From Paragyromitra xinjiangensis (lineage: Eukaryota > Ascomycota > Pezizomycetes > Pezizales > Discinaceae), in assembly GCA_038503065.1 (NCBI GenBank), contig JBCAMK010000012.1, positions 372,001-436,000 on the forward strand: a stretch of 64,000 nucleotides of DNA. Reading direction: 5' to 3'. Positions 45,750 through 58,037 of this stretch are shown here, piece by piece. Position numbers and translations under genes: made by a program. Numbering within the stretch: the stretch's first letter is position 1; each line of letters starts with the position of its first letter. Below the pieces are notes generated by a model. The model searched no databases, was not told the origin of the DNA, and saw only the letters and a list, made by a program, of their open reading frames with translations.

Positions 45750-46635
45750 TTGTGTTGGCACTGGTGCTGGTACATCAGTGTTGGTAGCGTTATTGGTATG
45801 ATGGTATACTTATGTAGATGTGGTTATAAAAGTTGGAGCATATTCAATCCGTGGCAAAAGTTACCGCTCGCTTGTAAAAAGCAAGACGTGCCTTTTGATT
45901 CTTGAACCAGCATCAACCCCAATTAGACGATAACCGTTGAAAATTCCATCAGCGAGCCATTTTTAAATAATTGATAAAGCACACGCGAGCTACACCTATC
46001 GTTACGACCTAGACCCCACAGGGTATAATTTTAGCCTGGGAGGACAAACGAAGATTAACGATTGTAACGATGAGGATGCATATGATGCAGACTACCATGT
46101 ACCGAAAAGATAACACAACGTTACACGGCAGATAAACATAGCAACCGAACCGTGAAAAAATCTGCCGATCCTTCAAGTCCCCGCGGAAGCCACTACGAGA
46201 CTACCACAGCTATTCAGCTGAAAATAAAGAGCAGAAATTGCCCTTTTAATCAGGTCATGCAGCAGATTTTAACTTGAGAAGAGTGTGTAACGATGTAGCG
46301 GCTGAAGAATTGTAGTTGTGGTGTGTGTTGCACCTTTTGGAGCCAAATATCGAATTTTGGTTGCTGGAGGAGGGTGAGAAACAGTCATTCGTTCGGTGAG
46401 TGGTCTTGACACGAGACATCGGATCTCACTCGGTAGCCTAGGGCACTATCTCGGAAGTAATGAAGGCGACCTTGCTTTTTCTAGACAACCCACATCTAAT
46501 AACGTAGTGGAAATAGCACACATATCATCTACATGTAGTTTACTCAACCTCCGCTTGCAGCTCCACCTAAATCACCCAAGAGAAAAATTAAATAAAAAAG
46601 AAATTTACAATCCCCCACAAACCCCAAACCCCACT
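45750..46635. other. Intergenic, convergent 3' flanks
   Basis: No supportable gene, RNA or repeat is seen between the convergent 3' ends. Confidence 0.4.
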
Positions 46636-47791
46636 CTACACACCCAACATCTCCTCCACCCACCCCGCAACCTTCCCCGCCATCTGCTCCCCATGATTGA
46701 TGGAGAACGTATGCGGAAATCCATCCTCACACACAAACATCTTCGGCTTCCAATCCTCGCCTAGACCCCTGCCTCTATTCTTGATGATTGCGTCCCGAGT
46801 GACATCGGCTACCCAATGATCTTTCTTGGCAAAATAGAATACCAGTCGTGATATACCGGCCTTTTCACTCCCCCATATATCTGTGTTCCAGCGGTCGGTT
46901 GTGATCTCGACCATTTCATCACGTGCCATACTGAGGGCTTGGAATAGGGTTCCGGGGGTGGTGAAGAGTTGGAGGGTTGTTTCAGAGGCGGTGGGCGGCT
47001 GGCGGGTTATGGTTGTGATGAGGAGGTGGATGAGACGGGTGGGGAGGCTTGTGAGTGTGGAGGAGAGAGCTAGGAGGGGGATTGTGTTTAGGATGCGCTA
47101 GTGGGGAGGTTAGCAGGTAAGCATGGATGGTGTATGGTGGATTGAGGAGTGTACGCACAGATAGTAATCTCCCACTGGAGCTCTTTGCAATTTCCATGAT
47201 GGTAGGGAACAACAGCACCCCACCAAAGATCTCAACTCCTTCGTCTGTTTTCACAATCCCCTTTTTTCGTCGCTCCCCTAGGATTCGTAGTACTTCCATC
47301 GTTATATACCCGCCTACAGAGTGCCCTACGATGATAATTCTCATGCCTCTTTTTTCTCCGTTTGTCATCTGTATTTCTTCCCCGTTCACCCTATTCGCAT
47401 CCTCGCCATCAATCCCATTTACTTCCTCGACTTGCTTCCCGTTATCTCTTTTCTCCCATTCACGGCTGCTAAGCCAGTCAATTATCTCCACTTTCTGCTC
47501 TACCTGCTCTGTTAACGTCCAATACCACGGCGCCTCCGCTCGCGCAGCGGTTTGGCGCGTGTCGAAGCCTGCATGGGAGACACCTAGAATGCTAATCCGT
47601 TGGTTAAGGAGCTCGAATAGCGTGGAGAGAAAAACACGGTAGTATTCTATTAAGCCTGGGTTGCCTGGGAGGAAGAGGAGAAAAGTATCCGACTCCGAAC
47701 TCGGCTTAGAAGAGCTTGTAGGGGTGGCGGGATAGAACAGCGTCTCGGTTGACGGTAGCGAGGCTGGCAGAGGAAAGGGTGTGGAATCCAT
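46636..47791 (-). CDS. Lipid-droplet-associated serine hydrolase-like protein
   Basis: I join two exons on the minus strand, 47791–47159 and 47097–46636, giving 364 residues. The LDAH/C2orf43 family marks are present: LPGNPGLIEYY near the start (oxyanion strand), the nucleophile elbow GHSVGGY (GxSxG) near residue 157, and a C-terminal HTFSINHGEQMA that supplies the histidine. Family members are α/β-hydrolases on lipid droplets with esterase-like or cholesterol/triacylglycerol-turnover roles. An insertion rich in N, G, E and D (about residues 110–150) separates the first strand pair from the elbow and may be a disordered loop. The 61-nt intron sits at phase 0. The start ATG gives a length near that of other fungal members. 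Confidence 0.9.
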
Positions 47792-49353
47792 GTTTGCGGG
47801 ATTTCTAGAGGGGTGGTTTGGCGTGAGGGGTATTAGTCGGCGTGGGTTTAGTCTAGGTTACGGGTCAGGTACGGTGCAACTCCGGGGAATTTAATCTCGC
47901 GTCGCGGCTCAAGTCATTTCCGTTTCTCGGCGGACACCTGGCAATTACGGACAGTACGACAGATGCAGCATGCCGGACAACCGGATGATCGTGATCTGTC
48001 CCGAGCCGAGATGTGCGCGTTCCTGGTTCGTTCACCCTGGTCGCCCTCTTTGCTCCCCCGGCCAGCCCTGTGTTTAATTGCTTTTGCGGGTAGATGTGTG
48101 ATCTGGGACGCTGGGATGAAGTGGAACGTTTATTGTTTGACTGTCGATATTGAGACTATTTACACGTGAAAGGGAATATTTACATTTCCGTGTTTAAGGC
48201 TGGGAGATATTTGCATCAAGCTTTGATCAGCCTCTGGAATGCAGGTGGATTTTGACATTTCCGGACGTTGGTGATCTGGCTGATCATAGTTGATCACGTT
48301 ACCTAATCATTTTTTTAAGCGCACACACCCAAAAGGGGAAGCTGGGATTGCAGCGACTAATGTTCACGTGTGACATTTATGATATGATGTGAGGAGGGCA
48401 TCGCAACGATGGAGTTGGGGAAACACGAGGCGGCTGCAAATTCCTGTTTCTTGCATTCAGCGGCGATTGCTTTGCACTCTGCATGAGGTTCTATCACTTT
48501 TGTCGAGAGGCAACTCTGCAGAAGGTGGGCTGAAAATAGTAGTCGGAGAAAACAAGAAAACAGACACCACCGGTCTGATAATAGCGAGGAGAAGGCGAGT
48601 GAGGAAGCCGATAAGTGAGTTAAGCAGTTGCTGGAGCAAAACGCTGAATTGGACCTCGAGTGCCGCTAGCCAACGAGAACCAACGAATCTGCCAAGTCCA
48701 AAGTACGTCCTAGAGCAGAGCTAGCTTTACGCGGCTAAACATAAACACCGGCCAACACAGCTCGAGCGCAACAACAAATCCGTTCCTAAAGTCGTTACCC
48801 CCAACCTCCTGAGTAGAACTCGTCACTGCTAACTTCATGCTCAGCTAATAGGAGGTCGTTCTCCCCCCGCCGTCCCCTTGATACCCTTCCACTTCTTTCA
48901 TCTAACCCTCTCTTCCACTCAATTTATTCATCGAGAGTTTAATACATCCGTCCCCCAGGTCTCGGGAAATTAATTCTACACTCGTTTCACGATATACAAG
49001 GTCCGAGTTTTTTATCAAGAGTAACTGTGGGTGTTATCGTTGGTAAGCTTAATTTTTTACCAGGCCTCGCATCGTTTTGTCTTTTGACCAATTGCTAACC
49101 CACCTACAGCTAAACCATCCTGTAACGTCAGTAAACAAGACGCCAAACCACGTTCCTCTATCTGTCAATTTCAACCGACCGGATCTCTCCCGTCCCGCTG
49201 TGAATCTCCAATCCCCACCAACGCACAAGGAAGGCTGGCCTTCCGCTAGAAACATAAACACCAGATTGCACTCGGTATTCCTGATTGCCTGCATATAGTC
49301 TACGTCAACAAAGTCTCAATCCATAGAACACAGCAGGTCGTCACCCCCCAATC
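47792..49353. other. Divergent intergenic region
   Basis: Shared 5' flank of the hydrolase and the coiled-coil protein genes. The frame at 48389–48724 has no recognisable features. I see no RNA gene or repeat. Confidence 0.4.
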
Positions 49354-51054
49354 ATGGAGCCCCACGCGCCTATCGAGACAGATACCCCTCCATCACATCT
49401 ATCCTCCCCCTTCTTATCATCATCTCATAAGCACCACTCTTCGATACCATCGCTGAACCTTGACGTTCCATCCTCAAATTCATCTCACCAGGGTGACCCC
49501 GGGGACCCTGAAACGAGCTCTATAATATCCCAGCGAGAAGAAATAGCGGCAGTACAAGAGAACCGAAACACAGTTTATAGTGGATCTCCTCCCCCTTCAC
49601 CAAGCAGAGAAAGCTCGCCTAGCAAATTATCGAAGATTTCAGCGCTGGCCGGTTCGCAGCTGCAGAGGGTTGCTTCAGTGAAGCATAATCGATCGATATC
49701 ATCACCCATGGGTTTTACAGGGGATAAGGGACAGGCGGCTCCCCAGAGGGGGGCGGCGGCGTTGTTTGGGTCGTTATTTGCGGCGAAGTCGGCTGAGCAG
49801 CATCCGATGGCGGCTTCTACGTCGGCTGGTACGCCGAGTTTATTGCCTGCACAGGTGCCGCGGGCACGATCGGGTTCAAATCTCTCAACGATGTCAACTT
49901 CCAAGTCTAACTCTAAGGGCTTCTTTGCTGCTATTGGCTCTGCCGTTCAAACCCAGCTTTCTGCCGCCTCGCCTCCTGGTACTCCTTCACGGCGTTCAGC
50001 TCGCTCCATGCGTATGCATTCCCCAGAGCTGAGCTCAACGCTTCTTATCGACGAGTTTGCTGGTATCTCTTTCAGACAACTTCTCAACTCCTACACACTT
50101 GAGCCTACTGGCACTCCTGAGACCCCGGAGGATGCATTAAAACGGACGCCTGAAGGTCGTCTCGAAGAGTTATCCGTCACTGCTGCAGATTTGCTAGAAC
50201 GTGTGTATGATGCTTATAAGTCCCGTACTTCATCTCTCGCGGAAATGCTCGACGAGCGGGAGGAAACGAACGAGGTTCTTGAGGAGTCACGGGCTCGAAC
50301 TTCGCAGTATAAAATTCAACTGGAACGTCTCGCAACTGACGAGCAGGATGCCCGTGACGAGCAAAACTTCCGTATCACCGTTCAAGAACGCCGCATCAAA
50401 CAGTTAGAAGCTCAGTTACAGCAAGAGCGTTCAAAACGGGAAGAAGTAGAAGAGGAGCTGCAGCGGCGAGATATGGAGAGGAAGAAGAGGATAAGTGCAG
50501 CAAGCGATAGTGGCTTTGAGAGTGATGGGGACAGTATGTTCTCTCGCGATAGAGCGAGCATGGTCGTGAGCCCAGTGGAGAGCTTCATGGATGGAGGTGT
50601 AGATGAGCATTCCATGGGTGGCAGGAGGGATAGTCTTACACCATCAACATATACTACTGTATCCCGATCCGAATCAGGGCGATGCGAGCAGTGCAGCCAC
50701 TGCAGCACTTACTCCCGGAGCCTGACACCCAGTTCTGCATCTATCCGCAACCCGACACCCCTTTCCCAGGCTTGGTCGCCGGGAAGTGACGGAAGCGGGG
50801 AGAAGACGCCAACGCAGACACCCGTGTCGAGCCCTCCAAGTGCAACCACAACAAGCACAAAATGGGGATTCGGGTCGCTTACGAGGAAGGCGGGGGCTGC
50901 TGTCTCAGGTGTAGGATGGACAGGAGGTAATGTGGAGGAGGTTAGATCAGAGAATAGGGTGTTAAGAGCAAGGGTTGGGGAGCTGGAAAGAGTTGTGAAT
51001 GATTGTTTGGAGTTTGTGGCGGGGAGAGAGAGGGTAGTTGCTTCTTTCGAGTAA
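49354..51054 (+). CDS. Ser/Pro-rich coiled-coil protein, function unknown
   Basis: This is an intronless 566-residue frame from ATG 49354. Residues 1–230 are rich in S, P and T and probably disordered. A conserved-looking block GISFRQLLNSYTL starts near 235. It leads into LLERVYDAYKSRTSSLAEML and a long charged coiled coil (about 275–390) rich in E, R and Q. A second Ser-rich part contains three close cysteines (CEQCSHC) at about 447–453. A short C-terminal coiled coil (SENRVLRARVGELERVV) ends the protein. I believe such proteins are widespread in ascomycetes, but I cannot name the family. The many SP and TP sites suggest phosphorylation. A scaffold or septation/cytoskeletal role is possible but unsupported. 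Confidence 0.8.
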   Translation: MEPHAPIETDTPPSHLSSPFLSSSHKHHSSIPSLNLDVPSSNSSHQGDPGDPETSSIISQREEIAAVQENRNTVYSGSPPPSPSRESSPSKLSKISALAGSQLQRVASVKHNRSISSPMGFTGDKGQAAPQRGAAALFGSLFAAKSAEQHPMAASTSAGTPSLLPAQVPRARSGSNLSTMSTSKSNSKGFFAAIGSAVQTQLSAASPPGTPSRRSARSMRMHSPELSSTLLIDEFAGISFRQLLNSYTLEPTGTPETPEDALKRTPEGRLEELSVTAADLLERVYDAYKSRTSSLAEMLDEREETNEVLEESRARTSQYKIQLERLATDEQDARDEQNFRITVQERRIKQLEAQLQQERSKREEVEEELQRRDMERKKRISAASDSGFESDGDSMFSRDRASMVVSPVESFMDGGVDEHSMGGRRDSLTPSTYTTVSRSESGRCEQCSHCSTYSRSLTPSSASIRNPTPLSQAWSPGSDGSGEKTPTQTPVSSPPSATTTSTKWGFGSLTRKAGAAVSGVGWTGGNVEEVRSENRVLRARVGELERVVNDCLEFVAGRERVVASFE

Positions 51055-54000
51055 GGGTTGCATTGGCATTGGCTGTATTGATAGATTGTTAAGGGGATTC
51101 TTTTCTTGTTCTATTCTTTTATTGTGAGGGGTTGCGCATGCTATATTTTACTCTACTTCATGGGATTGGTGTTGGGGTGTTTTTGTTTCATTCTCTTTAA
51201 TTCCCTATTGTCTAGTCATCGGGCATCATCGCTGGTGGGAAGGGGCTTTTTTATTTATATCGTCTATCGATTTGTATTGTGAGCATGCCATGGTCATCAT
51301 TATGGAGACCTGGAAGTCTGTTTCTTTTCTGTCCGAGGTCTCTAGACTTAAGGCTTCGTTCTTTGTTACAGACTGTTACGTGAGAGTGATTATACGGGTT
51401 CCTGGCCTGTACACTCTGTGAATGGGAAATTGCATTTTTTTTGCATTGGTGTTCTTTTCTGTATGGTCATGACGCATTTGGTGAGGGAATTTCGCTGGTT
51501 ATCGACAGTGATTGATGAATTTTTGCTGGGCATTTTGGTTATTTTCTCGTCTCTCATTGATGTCGTTTCATATTACTTAATCTTCTGCTGTATCAATTGA
51601 TAGGTTCTGCTAGCGACAGATTTCTTCCCTTTCTGTGTTTGTGGATAGATAGAATTGATACAGGGGGAGGCTTTACCTTTATGTTGCGAGGCGGCTGTGT
51701 TGGTTCGAGTGACGTTATATGATTGGTTTGGGTGCATATGACCTGCTACACCCCACCCAACCTCATCCTACTTCACTTCACCCCACCCACCACCCACGAA
51801 CCACAGTCACAGCAGGACGGCATTGGTATGAGCATATCATCAATCTCCCAAAACTCACCATTCCATTTATCTACACCACTGCTTAAAATCATCATCATTC
51901 ACAAGATCATCATCATGCTGTCCAAGCTATTCAGGACCACCGTCGACGAGATATCGATGTTCTCGGATGGCTATTCAACTACCTCTACTAACAACCTATC
52001 CAATCAGAATGTCTATTCCTGCGACCGAATCATCGAACATACGACAGCAATATTTAGATCCGGGCCACGCGAAATACAGACTCCTCATCTGGGTGGTTTT
52101 CTATGCATTTAGAGCTTAGAACAGTGATACGGGACGATTTATTCGGGGTTACGGCTAGTCTTGAATGATGGGGGTTTCTGGTTGTATTTGTTGGGGTGTA
52201 GGGGTGTGTGGGTGAGTTAGTTTCTGTCTGTTAGTTGTGAGGTTGATTGCGATGGGATAGAGAGGAAGCTGTTGTGGCATTGATGTATGCGTGGATACGG
52301 GGATATTGGAACGGGTTGCTGTCTGATACCGGTAATATTGTGGTTATGTCTGCATCCGCGAGTAGGGCTCCTCCTGGCGTGGCAGGTCTTTATAAAGGTG
52401 GCTAGGGGTGGGATGCTACCGGAGGTTCATCATTTCGAGTGTTGATATTACGGTATTCCGGGGGTCATTCGCTGTTGTTGGAGGAAGTTTACTGGACTTA
52501 GGCAGGGGATGTTGTTCCGGCTAAGTAGACTTGGTTTTATCATTCCTAGTCTGGGCTTGATGATAGATTGATCCAACCTAATCGCCGGAGAATTTTCCAC
52601 GGGTTGGGGTTGTGTTAGAATGTGTGAGTCTTTCCTTCTGGTCCTCTGTGGTGCGTTAAGGGTTAGGTCTGCGTACTGATATACTTAACAATTAAGGACC
52701 ATCGAGGCTTATTTACAACTACCATCCGCTGCAGTGGCGGTCCTGAAATATTTAAGTGGATATCTCAGAAGTTCTCGGCCTTCTTATTCGAGGAGCTGCG
52801 ACTCTCTTCATCACTCATTTCTTTGGTTATTTTCGAGTTGCACCTTATTATTTCATCTTATTTGGTGGTAGTGGTGTCTGAATCATAGGTGGTTCTATCA
52901 ATTAGGAACTTAAGATAGGGACATGAAGTCCGTTTTTGCTCTTCAGGATATTTTATGAGATCGGCATTCGAGAATTAGGGACCGCTATTTCTTGAGCACT
53001 GGGATAGGGCTCACCAGTATAAGGCTTTTTGAGGCATTGACAGTCATTTAGCTCGAGGTTATGGCCGGTGGAGTTCTTGTCCAACGTTCATTCTATTAGA
53101 AATGTAGCTCGCTAATATCCAATTTAGAAGTAATGTAAGGTGTGATAGGTATGGTGGTCTAGGGCTCTGGAGACTTGAAGGGTGATTTGCTAACTAACGT
53201 TAGGAAGAACGATACGTTCTGAACGGTTGTTCCTAATATGCTGTTTGTGAGCTGCATATGATAAGTTTTATTAAACGAGAGGCCGCCAGAAGACCGCATT
53301 ATCCCTTATGCTGGTACTCCGATGCTGCCAACATTTATCCGAGGTTTCGGAGCAGAAGGGGGTGGCTTAGCTGGGGCAGGTATCATTCTTCGCCTAGTTC
53401 CTAGGACTACCTATGTATTTCTCAGAAATTCATATTGTAGTTTTGAGAATCTAACAACATTAATTATCGCACAGCCCCAAATGCTGGTCGTTATTTGGCC
53501 CCCACGAAGTTGGCAGCATTACCAGCATAAGAGATAGAGAGTCACTACTCTTTGGTATTTCTTCCTTTTGTGAGTATTTGACTTACTTTGAATTACTAAC
53601 AGGTGATATAACCCGCCTAGGTGTCGTAGGATATGATGAGATAATACCTATCACCAACCTATTTATACTAGATGAGCAAGATACTATCTAATATAGGAAA
53701 AAATCGGGAAGACTTGGGCCCTGAGCTCTAAGAATCAATAAGAAATATGTAGAATCATTTCGTTGAATCATTTTTGCCACGGTGCTAGATCTTGAAGCTC
53801 TTGGGTATTCTCAATCCAGGCAGTTATCTAATATCTACGGAGAGGACTAAGGGGACTAAGATTCAAGGATAGTTTCCATCTAGCAAAATTCGGAAACAGG
53901 GTGCCCTACGAATTGGTGAATAGGACTTCCGACGCCATAATATTTGTATGATCAGATATGAAGTTATGCCTCATTTACCAATATTTTCTGAGGAGCACCC

Positions 54001-54304
54001 AGAAATGAAGGAGGGACCGCTACAATAGGCAAGGGGAGCACACTACCCGTGAGGGCTAGTAGAAGACATAAATTGAGAAGTACATTTGCCAAAAGCTGTG
54101 AGCAGATATCCCTTTCGACCATCTAAAGAGAAAACCTAGGCTACCATAAGTACGGAGAACTTCGTTGCCAGCAAACTGTAGTTACCGGAGTACACCTGGT
54201 ACACCGGTAAATAATGACGAGGGATCGAAGGAAATGCATAAAAATTGGAGATTATTAGTTCTTGTTTGAGCCCCTCTCCCCCACTGACCACCTCGTGCCC
54301 GAAG
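51055..54304. other. 3.2 kb gene-poor intergenic region
   Basis: The largest gene-poor stretch. The start is the T-rich 3' flank of the coiled-coil gene. The rest is AT-rich without tandem or inverted repeats that I could see. Open frames at 51723–52112 and 53322–53537 show no family features. Confidence 0.4.
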
Positions 54305-55797
54305 TTACCCCAAAGCGATATAAGAGGCGCCAGCCGAATAGAGGATGGTATCATCCCAGCCATCGATATGCCAGGTCATCCCAGCAGCACTTACAGAGGA
54401 TGCCCTCGTTACGATCCTGAGATTGTGCTTTTGGCTGATGTCAATTGAATCTAGAGCTATAAAGGTGCGGGGAGTAGTGGTAAAAATATTGGCGCCGAAG
54501 TCCGCATATCCTCTAGTGTGCAGTTTACCACTGCTCCACGGTCTTATATCTAAAGTGCTGAATCTACCGCTAAATATATTTGGCTTATCCGCCGGGTAGG
54601 CAGCCCACGAAGCACCAGCTGAGTATAGCACTGAATCGCACCAAGTGTCGATATGGATGGTGAAGCCGGTTTCAGTGATATTTTTCGCGTACGTTTTCAC
54701 ACGCCATACCTTTTCGCGGCTCATGTTGAATCCTGTCAGCCAGACTACTACCCGTGGTATTGCAGAGTATGCACGCGAGAAAGTGATATGACGTGAAGTG
54801 ACGGTTCGTGGGGTTGACTCGGGACGAACTTCCAAGGTGCTGAATGTTCCGAATTGGAAGTCTTGGTCGTTCTCCTTCACCTCTAGCCATGTGCAGCCAC
54901 CGCCACGCAATATTGTATCGCTCCAGCTGTCGATATTAATTGCGAATGAATCTTTTTGTATATTGGAGGCATAAGAATTCACGCGGACGTTGCTGCCGCA
55001 TCCAATTTCTAGCATATCGAGTCCCACGGCCACGTTTGGCGGCGCGAAATATGCCTTAGAAAAAGGAATCACTCTGGAGGTCTTTGGGCTTGCTTGGGTT
55101 AATTCTCGCACTTCGGTGGTCCTAAAGGTTCCAATTGTCGGACTGCTTGCTTCGACTGAGGATGTTTGTTGATTATTGGTCTTTAAAATCTTCACAGCCT
55201 CTTTTAATTCCATGAGCTCTGTTCGAAGTTGGTCAATGGACGGTTGGGGAGCTTTAAATTCATCCTGGTATTTTTCGAAGGCAGTAGCATGCTTAAGACG
55301 TTCCCGCTCAAGCGCGGTGGTGTGTTGGAGTTGCTCCTTTTCAAGGGCAGCGATATGCTTGAGATGCTCTCGTTCAATAGCAGCGGTGTGCTCGACACGT
55401 TCTCGTTGACGAATAGTCACGTGATCGAGGCGTTCCCGCTCAAGGGCGGCAGCGAAGAAGTCGTTCAACTAGTGGCCGCAATTTTTAATAAGAGAGTGTT
55501 TTGGGTAGGGTAGCCGCTTACTTTGAACACTAGTTCGTCAAACACAAACGCAGGTGCATGTGAGACATATCCAAGGTTACTGTAGAACTCTATAGAGAAG
55601 GTAATTAGTACTAATGTTTTTGTGGAAGAAGGAATTAAGGAGAGGGCCAAAGCGCATGAGGGGAGATGGGATGGCAAACCATTGAAAAGAAACTCGAGCT
55701 GCGAGGCGGATAGAGGTGAACGACTAAGGATAGTCTGAGGGGGAATATAGGGTGGGGGAGTGAAGGACGAGTTCGTAGAACTCGGGGTGGTGGCCAT
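54305..55797 (-). CDS. H-type lectin protein B: cap, 5-unit stalk, three lectin domains
   Basis: I join three exons on the minus strand, 55797–55680, 55589–55522 and 55468–54305, giving 449 residues. The cap (1–62) ends FYSNLGYVSHAPAFVFDELV. The stalk has five full 11-residue units of the ALERERLKHAT kind plus a closing AFEKYQDE unit, the longest in the family. Three H-type lectin domains follow, opening at TIGTFRTTEVR, FQFGTFSTLEVRP and IFSGRFSTLDIRP. The first holds GGCTWLEVKE. The C-terminus is SAGASYIALG, as in its paralogs. There is no signal peptide. Exon 2 is 68 nt. Upstream is the conserved block at 55908–55946. Glycan binding is inferred from the domain family. Confidence 0.9.
55283..55447 (-). 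repeat. Stalk repeat of lectin B, five 33-bp units
   Basis: Five in-frame 33-bp units encode ALERERLDHVT, IRQRERVEHTA, AIEREHLKHIA, ALEKEQLQHTT and ALERERLKHAT. All are exactly 11 residues. Confidence 0.9.
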
Positions 55798-56710
55798 AGC
55801 TATGCGTACTTGCTGGTATTTCTAACTATTTGAAATGGATGGCTATGGGATGTTGGAAATCTAAACAGCGGGGAAGGCGACGAGATTATGCGGTGGCTCA
55901 GTATCTCTCTTACCTAAGCGAGGTCCAATCTTGGAGTATCACTCGGTATCCCTATTGCTGACTGCATATGGCCATCAGCAACTGTGCCTTGCGGGTGCCT
56001 GCACTTATTGGATCCTAGCACCGTTTAAACGGGACAATAACTGATGATATCACTCGGGCCAGCCATATAGTAATGTGCCATTGCTGACAGCACCTACTTT
56101 AGGTATGCAGATCATGTCCACACAGGTAAGTGCACTCAATAACTAAATTTAATATTCTTTGTGTTCAAATTCCCGGGCTCGAGCTTGCTTCGAAGATACA
56201 GGTGACTAGAGCCCTTTTTTTCAAAAATTCAGCTGGTCTGAGCTTTCCTCTAGACCTGTCTTAAGTCAACTCGTCAAAATCGCTAGTACGGTGATTATTT
56301 CGTAGTCTATTTCTCCTTCACTCTCCCCTAAAGGATTCCCTATATGAAATTTCCCCTTCATCATTGATCCGTATCTTAGCTACTTCTCAGGGGCTATCAA
56401 TTTGCTACGTCATACAGCCGTTATGATAACGAAAAAAGGACCCTACGTGATCATCTAACTACTATTACACCGTATTTTCCTCTTCTTCTTAAGTATCGCT
56501 ATTCGTCGTAGTAATTACTTACATCCCGAGCCGTCGCGTGTGTTAAAGAGTAGCTAGAATTTGACTGGGAGTAGCAACGAGGGCAGAATATATCGTGTAT
56601 GAAAACGGTTTATAATTTCATCACTTAAGAGGGATCCCCAACACCATCTGCTTAATATCCATAATAGATTATTGTAGGGCAATAAAAAACACAAGGAAAT
56701 ACAACCAAAG
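55798..56710. other. Intergenic between lectin genes B and C
   Basis: Contains the conserved upstream block of gene B (55908–55946) and a second ATCACTCGG at 56049. The rest shows no gene. Confidence 0.45.
55908..55946 (-). promoter_or_regulatory. Conserved upstream block of lectin gene B
   Basis: On the plus strand this reads CTCTTACCTAAGCGAGG, then CAATCTTGGAG, then TATCACTCGG. It lies about 110–150 bp upstream of the ATG at 55797. The same ordered block occurs at the same distance before genes C and D. Confidence 0.65.
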
Positions 56711-58037
56711 CTAGCCTAAAGCAATATATGAGGCCCCTGCAGAAGCTAGTAAGGTATCACCCCAGCTATCCAGATGCCAAGTCATCCCAGTGGCGCTGAC
56801 AGATGAGGCACTCACTTTAAGCCGCAAATTTATCTCGGGAATAACGTCGATCAGGTTGATTGCTAGCAGAACTCGAGGAGGAGCAGAGAAAACGTTTCTG
56901 CCAAAGTGCACATATGAACTGTTTTGGAGCTGGAAATCTCCCGAGTACCTTATGTCTGCGATATTGAATCTACCGCTCGAGATATTGGCCCTATCTGCCG
57001 GGTAAGCAATCCATGATGCGGCTGCGGAATATAGTATTGTGTCGCTCCAACTATCGATATGGACGGTGAAGCCGGTAGCAGTGACGTTGGTTGTGTAAGT
57101 TTTCACATGCCATGTCTTCTCGCGGTTCATATCGAATGCAGTTAGCCAGACCACCACTTGCGGTGTCGCAGGGTAGGCACGCTGAAAGGTGATATGGCGT
57201 GAATTGAGAGTTTGCGGTTTGGATGGAGGGTGGTTATCTTGCGTGCAAAACCTTCCGAATTGGAAATCCGGATCGTTTCCCTCCACTTCCAACCACGTGC
57301 ACCCAAGACCATGAAGTTTTGCACTACCTTTGGTATCAATATGGATGTCAAATTGGTCCTTTTGTATGTTTCTAGCATAAGAATCTACGCAGGGATTGCC
57401 ATTGTTTCCAACATCTATCATATAGAATCCTAGGAGTAACTCCGGAGGCATGGAATAGGGAGTGGTAAAGGAAACGCTGAAGATTTTATTGCACGATTTT
57501 TCCGGTGGGTTCCGCTCCACGCTTTTGAAGGTTCCGATGATTGGATTTTTCACTAGGCTGGAGGTGCTCTTTTTCAATTCTTCAAGGTCCTTTTTAAGTT
57601 GGTCGTTTGATAACCGGAGGTTTTTGTTTTCGTCCTGGCATTTTTTGAGAGCGGTAGTATTTTGAAGACGCTCTTGCTCAAGAGCAACGGCATGCTGAAT
57701 ACGCTCTCGTTCAAGGACTGCGGTGAAGGCCCTGTCCAACTAATGGTTGTAATGCTAAGCACACCTGAACATGTTTTTATAGAGGGCTCCGCAACTGCTT
57801 ACGTTGGCTGCTAGGCGTTCAAAAACGAACCCTGGCGCACATGATATATATTTGAGACTGGCATAGAAATCTGAGGATGAAGTAGATATTAGCAGCGGAA
57901 CTACAAAACAGAAGGGGGAGTGATAAACCTTGGAAGTAAGAGACGAGCTCTGAAGTCGTGAAAACTTGGCTAGCGAAGAGATGTTGAGCGGGAGTATAAG
58001 ACGGAGCCACGGGAGAACTTGTCTCTGGGGTACTCAT
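56711..58037 (-). CDS. H-type lectin protein C: cap, 2-unit stalk, three lectin domains
   Basis: I join three exons on the minus strand, 58037–57929, 57870–57803 and 57739–56711, giving 401 residues. The cap has YTPAQHLFASQ, then ELVSYFQ, FYASLKYISCAPGF and VFERLAAN. The stalk has two 11-residue units (VLERERIQHAV, ALEQERLQNTT), then a closing ALKKCQDEN unit and a longer heptad coiled coil. Three H-type lectin domains follow. The first has diverged at its start (GTFKSVERNPPEKS), lacking the usual EVRPW. The others open at FQFGRFCTQDNHP and ISSGRFNIADIR. It ends SAGASYIALG. There is no signal peptide. Exon 2 is 68 nt. It sits 0.9 kb downstream, in cluster order, from gene B. Confidence 0.9.
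57653..57718 (-). repeat. Stalk repeat of lectin C, two 33-bp units
   Basis: Two in-frame 33-bp units encode VLERERIQHAV and ALEQERLQNTT. Confidence 0.85.

Noticed and set aside
51723..52112. 129-codon plus-strand frame in the gene-poor region
   Set aside because: His/Thr/Ile-rich translation with no domain or signal peptide.
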